Assembly (NCBI RefSeq): GCF_029201445.1
Contig: NZ_CP102381.1
Span: forward strand, 1 to 64,000
Source: Thiomicrorhabdus lithotrophica
GTDB taxonomy: Bacteria > Pseudomonadota > Gammaproteobacteria > Thiomicrospirales > Thiomicrospiraceae
Length of the DNA: 64,000 nucleotides
Direction of reading: 5' to 3'
This document shows positions 30,115-38,098 of the stretch, in pieces. Under the pieces are notes generated by a model. That model did no database searches, was not told the DNA's origin, and worked only from the letters and a program-made list of their open reading frames with translations. The stretch's first letter is position 1. The number at the start of each line of letters is the position of its first letter. The position numbers and the translations under genes are program-made.

Positions 30115-30834
30115 ATGAATCACTCAATTTTTAAAATTATTTCGCTACAAATCATAATCATTTTATTTGGTTTTGTCGCTTTAACATCGGTTTCCAATGC
30201 AGCTAACAGTACAAAACTAACTACTGGATTGTTTTACATTGATGGTCAAAGTGAAACCATTAATAGTGATGATGTTTCTGCCCTCTCAATACCTTTATTA
30301 TTGTCTGTTAAACAAGATAAGCTCTCTTTTGGCGTTTCTGTTGCTTATATGTCAATTGAAAGTGGCTCTCTCGATGAAACAGGACTAGGTGATACTATCG
30401 TATCAATGGGTTATGATTTAACCGATTCTTTTACCCTAAAATTGAAAGAAAAATTTTCTACTGGTGATGAAAATAAAGGTTTAAGTACGGGTAAAAACGA
30501 TACCTCTGTTCAGTTAGATTATTTTGCCAAAATGGGTAACCAAACATCGCTCTTTACTACATTAGGCTATAAAACTGTTGGTAAAGTTACAGGGTTAAAT
30601 ATGCAAGACACACTCTATGCTTCTGTAGGTACAGGTTATGTTTACCCTACTAAAACAAGTATTGGTGTAAGTTTAGACTACCGAGAAAGTATTTTTAAAA
30701 ATTTAGATGATCAATTAGGGATTGCTGCTTTTGTCAGTAAGCCATTAAATTCCACTTACAGTTTAACTGGCTTTGCCGGTTATGATGATACCCAAACGAG
30801 CAGTTTAGGTGTAAGCTTAACAACAAAATTTTAA
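30115..30834 (+). CDS. Outer-membrane barrel protein of the DUF6502-DUF5666 operon
   Basis: A protein of about 239 residues with a long signal peptide (IIIILFGFVALTSVSNAA) and short amphipathic strands ending in LGVSLTTKF, indicating an outer-membrane barrel of about 12 strands. The sequence LSIPLLLSVKQDKLSFGVSV, then GLGDTIVSMGYDL, resembles transporter-like barrels of unknown substrate. The ATG at 30115 is preferred to one at 30094 because GAG lies upstream and the signal peptide starts there. It is followed after 10 bases by the DUF6502 gene. Confidence 0.75.
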   Translation: MNHSIFKIISLQIIIILFGFVALTSVSNAANSTKLTTGLFYIDGQSETINSDDVSALSIPLLLSVKQDKLSFGVSVAYMSIESGSLDETGLGDTIVSMGYDLTDSFTLKLKEKFSTGDENKGLSTGKNDTSVQLDYFAKMGNQTSLFTTLGYKTVGKVTGLNMQDTLYASVGTGYVYPTKTSIGVSLDYRESIFKNLDDQLGIAAFVSKPLNSTYSLTGFAGYDDTQTSSLGVSLTTKF

Positions 30835-30844
30835 AGTAATAAAT

Positions 30845-31705
30845 ATGACTCAAGAAACCACAACCTCAGTTAAAGAAAAAGCGCTGGCCAAAGCATTAAG
30901 TAAAATGCTAAGGCCTTTAGTGCGTTTATTAATCCATCAAGATATTACTTATATTGGTTTATTAAACCTGCTTAAGCGTACATATGTTGAGGTGGCTGAA
31001 GAGTCTTTTACTATTGAAAGTAAAAAGCTAACCGATAGCCGAATTAGTCTGCTAACAGGTATTCATCGTGGAGATGTTAAGCGCATCCGTACTGAAAACT
31101 GCAACCAACCTACAGAAAAAGAGTTGAAAGCGAGTTTGAGCTCTCAGCTAATGTCAATTTGGATGGGTCATCAGGGTTATATTGGTGTAAATGGGGAACC
31201 AAGTGTCCTATTTCGTTACAAACAAGACGGCTCTCCTTCTTTTGAAGAGCTGGTTCTTTCTGTTTCTAAAGACAAGCATCCGCGTTCAATTCTAGATGAA
31301 TGGTTAAGTCAAAATTTAGTCGAATTAGTCGTTGAAGAAGATTTAGAAAAGGTACAACTCTCTAAAGCAAGCTATATTCCTCAAGAAGACTTTGAGGAGA
31401 AGCTCTTCTTTGCTGGAAAAAACATTGGTAGTCACTTAACAACCGTTGCACACAACTTAGAAAATCAAGTCCCAGCTATGTTTGACAGAGCCGTTTATTA
31501 CTCTGATTTAAGTGAAGAGTCTGTTCAAAAATTAGAAGAACTCTCGCATGAAAAAATGATGGCAATTCTTACCGAATTAAACCAAGTTGCAAGCCAACTT
31601 CAAGAACAAGATAAGCAATCTGATAGTGCACAACATGAAATGCATGTTGGTGCTTATTTCTGCCACACTTCATTACAGAAAAACAACGCTAGTTCTGAAG
31701 ATTAG
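30845..31705 (+). CDS. DUF6502 family protein
   Basis: A 286-residue soluble protein without signal peptide. The N-terminal part (ALSKMLRPLVRLLIHQDITYIGLLNLLKRTYVEVA, about 15-50, quoted only in pieces in the family) and the RISLLTGIHRGDVKRIR segment look like a winged-helix DNA-binding module; this is the DUF6502 pattern. The C-terminal half is helical and acidic. It lies 11 bases before a DUF5666 gene, a recurrent pairing, so it may regulate or act with that lipoprotein. Function unknown. Confidence 0.75.
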   Translation: MTQETTTSVKEKALAKALSKMLRPLVRLLIHQDITYIGLLNLLKRTYVEVAEESFTIESKKLTDSRISLLTGIHRGDVKRIRTENCNQPTEKELKASLSSQLMSIWMGHQGYIGVNGEPSVLFRYKQDGSPSFEELVLSVSKDKHPRSILDEWLSQNLVELVVEEDLEKVQLSKASYIPQEDFEEKLFFAGKNIGSHLTTVAHNLENQVPAMFDRAVYYSDLSEESVQKLEELSHEKMMAILTELNQVASQLQEQDKQSDSAQHEMHVGAYFCHTSLQKNNASSED

Positions 31706-31716
31706 GAATTAAGTAC

Positions 31717-32808
31717 ATGTTTAATCGATTACACCTATCACAAGCACTTTATCTGAGTGCAAGCTCTATAAAAAGTTGGTTAACCATTTTAATATTCGCT
31801 TTTTCAGTATCGGCTTGTCAGATATTACCTACTGAAACTCAAGTGGCCAAAAACTCAGGTTTTGGCGGCACAGGAAAAACTGCTGATAAAACTACTCAGA
31901 TGGCTTCTAAGTCTGGATTTGGTGGCACTGGGAAAGTAGCCTCAAACTCTGGATTTGGTGGCACAGGAATTATTGGAACCATCACTGAATTTGGCAGTAT
32001 TTGGGTTAATGGTATTGAAGTTGAGTACGATAAAAATGTCAAAATCGTTTCTAAAGTTTCTGATAATGATTCACTTCAGCTTGGCCAACAAGTGGTGGTT
32101 GAAACCGATTCGAGCAAAAAAACTCCTTGGACACAGACTATTCATATTTTCTATCCAATTGCTGGACAGATTAGTGAGGTTAAAAGTGATCAAATTGTTG
32201 TAGATGGTCATAGCATCTATCTCAACGATAAAACTAAAATTAGTGAAGGCTTAGAACTGAAAGTCGGTGAAATGGTTGCAATAAATGGTTATCCAGATGG
32301 CAATAACAACTGGTTAGCTACGCGTGTAAATCCAAATCCTAAAGCGCAAAGTATTTATCAAGTAACACCGGACTTTAAGTTCTCTAACAAGGTTAAGCAT
32401 ATATTGATAGAGACAACTAAACCTCAATTAGTGGAGTTTAATAAATCTTTTACAGGACTGCCATTCAACTTAATTGAAAGTGCTGGTAGTTCACATAAAA
32501 ACTCAGAAAGGTATCTGTTAACAGCTGATGTGAACAATGGTGAAATTACTCGTTATCATTTACATAAACATAAAAAAGCTGTTTTAGATCAAAGACACAG
32601 CAATACTTCAGGGTTTAACGATAACCCTAAACTTGAAAGCAACGACCTCAAGCAGCTCCAGGAGCTAAAGGAGGTTCAAGAATTGCAAAATAGCCAAAAG
32701 GCTGTTTTGCAAAATCAGGTTGAGCAAGTAAAGCAAGTACAAGATATAAAAGAACAGTTTCAAATCATAAATGACGTCAAGGGTAGTCTTATCAATAAAG
32801 GCAATTAA
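31717..32808 (+). CDS. DUF5666 lipoprotein with SGFGGTG repeats
   Basis: A 363-residue predicted lipoprotein (lipobox VSAC, Cys 34). Three SGFGGTG repeats at 47-53, 66-72 and 78-84 lead into DUF5666 beta-strand units (GIIGTITEFGSIWVNGIEVEY, then QISEVKSDQIVVDGHSIYL; each a small OB-like unit that redetermines a similar strand pattern). The last 70 residues are Gln/Leu/Lys-rich and predict a coiled coil. The family has no established role. The gene ends the barrel-DUF6502-DUF5666 operon. Confidence 0.78.
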   Translation: MFNRLHLSQALYLSASSIKSWLTILIFAFSVSACQILPTETQVAKNSGFGGTGKTADKTTQMASKSGFGGTGKVASNSGFGGTGIIGTITEFGSIWVNGIEVEYDKNVKIVSKVSDNDSLQLGQQVVVETDSSKKTPWTQTIHIFYPIAGQISEVKSDQIVVDGHSIYLNDKTKISEGLELKVGEMVAINGYPDGNNNWLATRVNPNPKAQSIYQVTPDFKFSNKVKHILIETTKPQLVEFNKSFTGLPFNLIESAGSSHKNSERYLLTADVNNGEITRYHLHKHKKAVLDQRHSNTSGFNDNPKLESNDLKQLQELKEVQELQNSQKAVLQNQVEQVKQVQDIKEQFQIINDVKGSLINKGN

Positions 32809-32862
32809 ACCACTTTAGAATAAGTTACCGGGCCTGTAAGACTTGTAAAACAGGGAGAAACT

Positions 32863-32897
32863 AAAAAGCCGCTAGAACATTTGCTTTAGCGGCTTTT
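32863..32897. terminator. Terminator between DUF5666 and engB
   Basis: AAAAGCCGCTA and TAGCGGCTTTT form an 11-base stem with A/T flanks, usable by both convergent genes. A degenerate copy of the dispersed palindrome (ACCGGGCCTGTA, 32827-32838) precedes it. Confidence 0.9.
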
Positions 32898-32929
32898 ATT
32901 GTTTTAGATATACTAAAATTAAATACTGT

Positions 32930-33628
32930 TTAATTAAACCGACGAATATTACCTTTAGTTTTGGGTTTTTTACTACCTGGTCTAATCTTTCTACTGTCTA
33001 CTGGCTCTTTTTTCTCTTTAACTGGACGTTCAAACTCCATCCACTCATCTAGCTTATCCCAAACCTCATTCAGACCGTCACGTTTTAGAGAAGAAAAAAG
33101 TTGCGCTGTCGCATTAGGGTATTCTTCTTTAAGCATCTTTCTAAGTTTTAATAATTCAGCCTTAGCAGGCCCTTTTTTGAGCTTATCAGACTTGGTTAGC
33201 AAAACATGTACTGGCAAACCAATTTCTTGAGTCCAATTTAACATTTCAAGATCCATGTCTGTTGGCGGCATTCTAGAGTCCATTAATAGAATCAAACCTT
33301 TTAAAGAATCTCTTTTTTCTATATACGTTGTCAGGCCTGCTTCCCAAGCACGTTTAATCTTAATATTTACTTTTGCAAAACCGTAACCTGGTAAATCCAC
33401 TAAAGCACGAGTTTCATCCACCGGAAAAAAGTTAATCAATTGTGTTCTTCCAGGTGTTTTACTAGTTCGGGCTAAGGTTTTTTGTGAAGTAATGACATTT
33501 AATGCACTTGATTTTCCCGCATTAGAACGACCAGCAAAAGCCACCTCATGAGTTAATTCTTCAGGACATAAATTAATAGTCGGTACACTTTTTAAATAGG
33601 TGGCTTTTTGGTAAAGAGGATGCTGCAT
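32930..33628 (-). CDS. engB: Ribosome biogenesis GTPase EngB (YihA/YsxC)
   Basis: EngB is an essential TRAFAC GTPase acting in 50S assembly. The 232-residue protein has G1 GRSNAGKSS at 33-41, the G2 Thr region (TSKTPGRTQ), G3 DLPGYGFAKV and G4 TKSDK. It has a basic C-terminal tail (RKIRPGSKKPKTKGNIRRFN), longer than E. coli YihA. Start ATG at 33628. It is divergent from the resB operon. Confidence 0.96.
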   Translation of the reverse strand: MQHPLYQKATYLKSVPTINLCPEELTHEVAFAGRSNAGKSSALNVITSQKTLARTSKTPGRTQLINFFPVDETRALVDLPGYGFAKVNIKIKRAWEAGLTTYIEKRDSLKGLILLMDSRMPPTDMDLEMLNWTQEIGLPVHVLLTKSDKLKKGPAKAELLKLRKMLKEEYPNATAQLFSSLKRDGLNEVWDKLDEWMEFERPVKEKKEPVDSRKIRPGSKKPKTKGNIRRFN

Positions 33629-33915
33629 AATATTAAGTTAAATTCCATAAATTTATTAAATTTGTTCTATTTAATCTCTACTTAGAACGACTCATACTGA
33701 CAAAAATTGCTAAAAAAACCCATTTAAATCCGTTATGACTCATTAAAAAAGAGATAGCAGAAATCACATTTTAATACTTTATCAATGATTTACATAAGTA
33801 TATACTCTATCCTATTTTTTAACGAACTCTATCTGTTTAGAGAGGCAACCTTACTTAGCAAAACCCTTATAAATACAAGGTTTAAGCTAAATATAATAAT
33901 TTTCTCTATATAAAA

Positions 33916-33939
33916 CAGGGCTGTATAATTCTAGCCCTG
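33916..33939 (+). promoter_or_regulatory. Palindrome centred on the -10 of the resB operon
   Basis: CAGGGCT (33916-33922) and AGCCCTG (33933-33939) are perfect inverted arms with TATAAT (33924-33929) exactly between them, 39 bases before the proposed resB ATG. This could be an operator over the -10 box or, if transcribed from an upstream start, a leader hairpin followed by an A run. The rest of the 349-base gap (33629-33977) is AT-rich with an inverted repeat AAACCCTTATAAATACAAGG near 33861-33880; nothing else recognised. Confidence 0.55.
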
Positions 33940-33977
33940 AAAAAAGTAACAAGATATTGATAACCAAAACGACATAT

Positions 33978-36077
33978 ATGACTGAAACAACAAAAGTAGA
34001 AACCATGACTCAGCCAACGACAGTAAAACCTAATAATGGCCAAAACCAAGGTAACAAACCTAAACAGCCAAGTGTTTTTATGAATTTTTTAGGCTCAATG
34101 AACCTAGCCGTAACTCTGCTGGTAATGCTTTCTATCGCATCAGTAATTGGTACCGTATTACAACAAAACCAAACTGCGCAAGACTATATTATTAAGTTCG
34201 GTCCATTTTGGTCAGAAGTTTATAGTGCACTCGGTCTATTCCATGTATACGGTGCCGCTTGGTTTGTACTTGTTTTAGTATTCTTATTGATATCAACCAG
34301 TGTTTGTGTGACTCGAAACACACCAACCTTTTTAAAAGATATGAAGCAGTTTAGTGAGAAGCTGTCAAAGAATGCCATCAAACACCAACCTAACAACGCT
34401 GTAATTGAAAGCCCACTAACCCTTGAGCAACAACAAGGTTACGCTAAAGCACTACTTGATCATAATGGATATAAAACTAAAGTCCATCAGCGTGATGATG
34501 GGAGTGTTACCGTTGCTGGATTAAAAGGTCGCTGGAATCGTTTAGGTTACTTTTTTACCCATATTTCAATCATTGTCATTTGTGTAGGTGCACTGCTAGA
34601 CAGTAACTTACTTCTAAAATTCCGTGAACTAACAGGCGATTTAAAAGCTGAAACACGCTCTGTAAGTTTGGATGAAATTAACCAAGAATCTTGGTTAGGA
34701 CCTGATAACCTCTCTTTCCGTGGCTCAGTCAATATTCCTGAAGGTGACAAGACTGATGTATTGTTTTTGCCTTATGAAAATGGATATTTAGTCCAAAAAC
34801 TACCGTTTACCATTGTTAATGAAGCTTTCCATATTGAGTATTACGATACTGGAATGCCAAAGAACTATCAGTCAGAGTTAGTGTTAACTTCTCCTGATCT
34901 TGAAGAACCTATTCGCCAAACAATTGAAGTAAATAAGCCGCTTTACTATAAAAACTATGCTATTTACCAGTCTTCATTTGGGGATGGTGGAACCAAACTT
35001 AAATTAAAAGTCCACCCTCTTTTATCGCCTATTGAAAACTCAATTAAGATTGACACTCAAATTAATGGTATTGAACCATTAAAAACGCCAGTAGGCACAT
35101 TCAAAGCTGAATTTAATGACTTTAGAATGCACAATATTGTGCCCGCTACAGAAGAAGAAATTAAGTTAACTGGTCGTAAAATGCATAACAATGGACCAAC
35201 AATCATCTTTAAAGTGCGTAACGAGCAAGGTAAAGCTTGGGAATATGAAAACTACATGCTCCCTTCTAAACAGGAAGATCGTTTGTTCTTTATGACGGGT
35301 GTACGTACGATGAGTTCAGAACCTTTTAGATACCTGTTTATTCCGGCAGATGCAAACCGTAAAAAAGACCGTTTCTTTAAGTTTTTAGCCAAGTTAAACA
35401 ACCCGTTAACAACTAAAGAGCTATTTACAAAACTGTATCCGAAAACAGAGGATATGTCGCAAAAAACATATGACACTCAAACTAAACTTTTACAACAACT
35501 ATTAATGCTATTCCGTAGTAAAGGTTTTGCAGGCATAAATGGTTTTGTTGAAAAGAATGTACCTGATGAAGATCGCGAAAAAGTTTCAGAATATTATTTT
35601 GGTCAAACTAGTTTTGCCTTACAAACACTCTATATGGACGTTTTAGTGGAAGAGGGTGTTGTAAAAACTCATGAAGATGAGATTTCTGATTTTGATAAAA
35701 CTTGGTTTGAAGATGCCCTAAATACTATTTCAGGATTGTCGGCATACGGTCCACCAATGTATTTTGAGATGGAAAGCTTCACTCAAATCGAGGCTACTGG
35801 TCTGCAAATTACTAAATCACCAGGCAAAGATATCGTCTACTTTGGTAGTGCCATGTTAATTATTGGGGTGTTCTTCTTATTCTATTTAAGACAACGCCGT
35901 ACTTGGATTCACATTCAACCAAAACAAAAAGAAGAAGAAGGGTCTGAAGGGGTAGAAGTGACTATTGCCTCTAAAGATAATAAAAACTTACCAGAAACAA
36001 CAGCCGAATTTGAATTATTAGTCAGTAAAATGCAAGACTATAATGAAAAATCACAAAAACAAGATTCAGATAAATAA
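33978..36077 (+). CDS. resB: Cytochrome c biogenesis protein ResB (Ccs1)
   Basis: ResB with CcsA forms the system II cytochrome c synthase, which attaches heme to CXXCH apocytochromes outside the inner membrane. The protein of about 699 residues has three N-terminal helices (FLGSMNLAVTLLVMLSIASV, GAAWFVLVLVFLLISTSVC, FFTHISIIVICVGALLD), a large periplasmic domain (about 210-600) and a final helix (IVYFGSAMLIIGVFFLFYL). A TTG at 33957 is an alternative start; neither has a clear ribosome site. The C-terminal end overlaps the frame of ccsA region but ends 13 bases before its ATG. Confidence 0.9.
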   Translation: MTETTKVETMTQPTTVKPNNGQNQGNKPKQPSVFMNFLGSMNLAVTLLVMLSIASVIGTVLQQNQTAQDYIIKFGPFWSEVYSALGLFHVYGAAWFVLVLVFLLISTSVCVTRNTPTFLKDMKQFSEKLSKNAIKHQPNNAVIESPLTLEQQQGYAKALLDHNGYKTKVHQRDDGSVTVAGLKGRWNRLGYFFTHISIIVICVGALLDSNLLLKFRELTGDLKAETRSVSLDEINQESWLGPDNLSFRGSVNIPEGDKTDVLFLPYENGYLVQKLPFTIVNEAFHIEYYDTGMPKNYQSELVLTSPDLEEPIRQTIEVNKPLYYKNYAIYQSSFGDGGTKLKLKVHPLLSPIENSIKIDTQINGIEPLKTPVGTFKAEFNDFRMHNIVPATEEEIKLTGRKMHNNGPTIIFKVRNEQGKAWEYENYMLPSKQEDRLFFMTGVRTMSSEPFRYLFIPADANRKKDRFFKFLAKLNNPLTTKELFTKLYPKTEDMSQKTYDTQTKLLQQLLMLFRSKGFAGINGFVEKNVPDEDREKVSEYYFGQTSFALQTLYMDVLVEEGVVKTHEDEISDFDKTWFEDALNTISGLSAYGPPMYFEMESFTQIEATGLQITKSPGKDIVYFGSAMLIIGVFFLFYLRQRRTWIHIQPKQKEEEGSEGVEVTIASKDNKNLPETTAEFELLVSKMQDYNEKSQKQDSDK

Positions 36078-36090
36078 TAGGGTTACGATT

Positions 36091-37269
36091 ATGCAAACTG
36101 AAAACTACATGGATGAATTTAAAAATTCCAACAAGCCATCCATAACAATAAGAGATATTGCTTGGGCACTATTTGTTACATCTATTTCCATTTTTGGATG
36201 GTACGAATATGGTGCCTTAATGGATGAATACGAAGTCGCTATTTTAGTTGGTACTACAATCAGTTTAATTTGGCTTGGTCGTTTTTGGCCAAGCTTTCAA
36301 ACCGTTACGCTTGTTACAGCACTGGCTAGTTTGTTTGCTATTTGGACTTACCACACCAACGGTAATGCGTTTGAAGCTAATGAACAAGCATTCTTCTTAA
36401 AGTATTTAATCTCCAGTCAGTCTGCAATTATGTGGATGAATGCGCTGATTATTTTTGCAATGGTTACTTACTTTTTGGCTCTCTATCAAAAGTCTGAATA
36501 TACCGGAAAGGTAGCTACCGGAATGGTTTGGTCTGCTGCTGTATTCGGCCTTATCGGTATGATGGTTCGCTGGCGTGAGTCTTACTTAATTAGCTATGAC
36601 TATGGTCACATTCCTGTCAGTAGCCTCTATGAAGTATTCATTCTATTTGTGGTAATGACTGCGCTTATCTATCTATATTACGAACAAAAATATAAAACTC
36701 GTACTTTAGGTGGTTTTGTAATGATGGTGCTTACTGCAGCCGTTGTGTTTATTCTTTGGTATATTTTTGATAAAGATGCACACGTCATTCAGCCATTAGT
36801 TCCGGCTCTAAAAAGTTGGTGGATGAAGATTCACGTACCTGCAAACTTTGTTGGTTACGGCACCTTCTCTATTGCTGCAATGGTTGGTCTAGCGTATTTA
36901 ATTACTGCAAAAGCCGCTGAAAAGAACCCTGAAAGTAAGTTTGTAAAACGTATGCCATCCTTAGAAGTGATGGATGACTTAATGTATAAAAACATTGCAT
37001 TAGGGTTTGCATTCTTCACAATCGCTACAGTTCTTGGCGCTATGTGGGCTGCAGAAGCTTGGGGTGGTTACTGGTCTTGGGATCCAAAAGAGACATGGGC
37101 TTTAATTGTTTGGCTTAACTATGCCGCTTGGTTACATATTCGTATGTCTAAAGGTTGGCGTGGAACACCAATGGCTTGGTGGGCATTGATTGGTCTATTG
37201 ATAACAACATTTGCCTTCTTAGGTGTAAATATGTTCTTATCTGGTTTACATTCTTACGGCGAACTATAA
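36091..37269 (+). CDS. ccsA: Cytochrome c biogenesis protein CcsA (ResC)
   Basis: CcsA is the heme-handling half of the system II synthase. The 392-residue protein has eight or more helices and the signature tryptophan-rich motif WGGYWSWDPKETWALIVWL, with conserved flanking His residues (for example KIHVPANFVGYG and WLHIRMSKGW) that hold heme. The ATG at 36091 is chosen because AATAGGG lies just upstream. Immediately follows resB and precedes dsbA by 21 bases. Confidence 0.95.
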   Translation: MQTENYMDEFKNSNKPSITIRDIAWALFVTSISIFGWYEYGALMDEYEVAILVGTTISLIWLGRFWPSFQTVTLVTALASLFAIWTYHTNGNAFEANEQAFFLKYLISSQSAIMWMNALIIFAMVTYFLALYQKSEYTGKVATGMVWSAAVFGLIGMMVRWRESYLISYDYGHIPVSSLYEVFILFVVMTALIYLYYEQKYKTRTLGGFVMMVLTAAVVFILWYIFDKDAHVIQPLVPALKSWWMKIHVPANFVGYGTFSIAAMVGLAYLITAKAAEKNPESKFVKRMPSLEVMDDLMYKNIALGFAFFTIATVLGAMWAAEAWGGYWSWDPKETWALIVWLNYAAWLHIRMSKGWRGTPMAWWALIGLLITTFAFLGVNMFLSGLHSYGEL

Positions 37270-37290
37270 AAACTTATAAAGGATTTAACT

Positions 37291-37917
37291 ATGCAACGTA
37301 GAGCGTTTTTAACTGGATTAACTAGCCTGTTAGCATTAAATAGTTTCTCCGCTTTTGCAAAGGATGAATTTGGTTTAGTACAGGGAGTTGAATATAAGAT
37401 TGTTCCTCAACCTCAGCAAACTGCTCCTCACCCTAAAAAAGTGGTAGAAATATTTGGTTACACTTGCCCGCATTGCTACCATTTAGAACCAAGTCTACAT
37501 AAGTGGTTAGAAACCAAGCCTAAGGATATTCACTTTGAACGTATGCCAGTCGTATTTAATCACCCTAACTGGATATTTATGGGGCGTGTTTACTATACTG
37601 CTCAAGAGTTAGGTGTTTTAGAACAGTCTCATATGGCTTTCTTTGATGCGCTGCATAAAGACAAAAAAGAACTTTTTACACCTGAAGCAATTGCTAAGTT
37701 TTTTACCCAATTTGGCGTTGAAGAGTCTAAATTTATGGCTACTTTTAAAAGCTTCAAAGTCGATCAACTTGTTCGTAAAGCTTCAAGAATGACTCGGGCT
37801 TATGGCGTAGAAGGTGTGCCTGCTATTGTTGTAAATGGTAAATATTTAACTGATGTAGGAATGAATGGTAGCCGAGAAAGAATGTGGTCTACTGTTAATA
37901 CCCTCAGCAACAAATAA
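37291..37917 (+). CDS. dsbA: Thiol:disulfide interchange protein DsbA
   Basis: A periplasmic thiol oxidase: signal peptide (MQRRAFLTGLTSLLALNSFSAFA), thioredoxin fold, active site CPHC at residues 59-62, and the cis-Pro loop GVEGVPAIVVNG. 208 residues, close to E. coli DsbA. Its place after resB-ccsA suggests a link to apocytochrome thiol chemistry; the CcsA/ResB pathway itself needs reductants, so this DsbA would oppose or precede that step. Ribosome site AAGGA. Confidence 0.93.
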   Translation: MQRRAFLTGLTSLLALNSFSAFAKDEFGLVQGVEYKIVPQPQQTAPHPKKVVEIFGYTCPHCYHLEPSLHKWLETKPKDIHFERMPVVFNHPNWIFMGRVYYTAQELGVLEQSHMAFFDALHKDKKELFTPEAIAKFFTQFGVEESKFMATFKSFKVDQLVRKASRMTRAYGVEGVPAIVVNGKYLTDVGMNGSRERMWSTVNTLSNK

Positions 37918-38021
37918 CACTCTTGTTCTATTCATATGTGAGGTTAAGCTTAACCTCACATATATCTACTACCCATCTAATATCATCTTTAATTATCCAA
38001 ATTCGAATCTAAAATTAAGTT

Positions 38022-38033
38022 ACCAGGCCTGGT
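38022..38033. repeat. Palindrome copy upstream of acetolactate synthase
   Basis: Exact 12-base core in context GTTACCAGGCCTGGTTAT, located 66 bases before the acetolactate synthase ATG and 105 bases after the dsbA stop. Confidence 0.88.
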
Positions 38034-38098
38034 TATTTGGTTTTTTAGACTTCATAATAACCCTCATCCCATAAATAAATCTAAAAAGCGAGTACGCA

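Noticed and set aside
31850-31980. SGFGGTG repeats read as a DNA tandem repeat or mobile element
   Set aside because: The repeat is at protein level with diverged codons and uneven spacing, typical for DUF5666 proteins.
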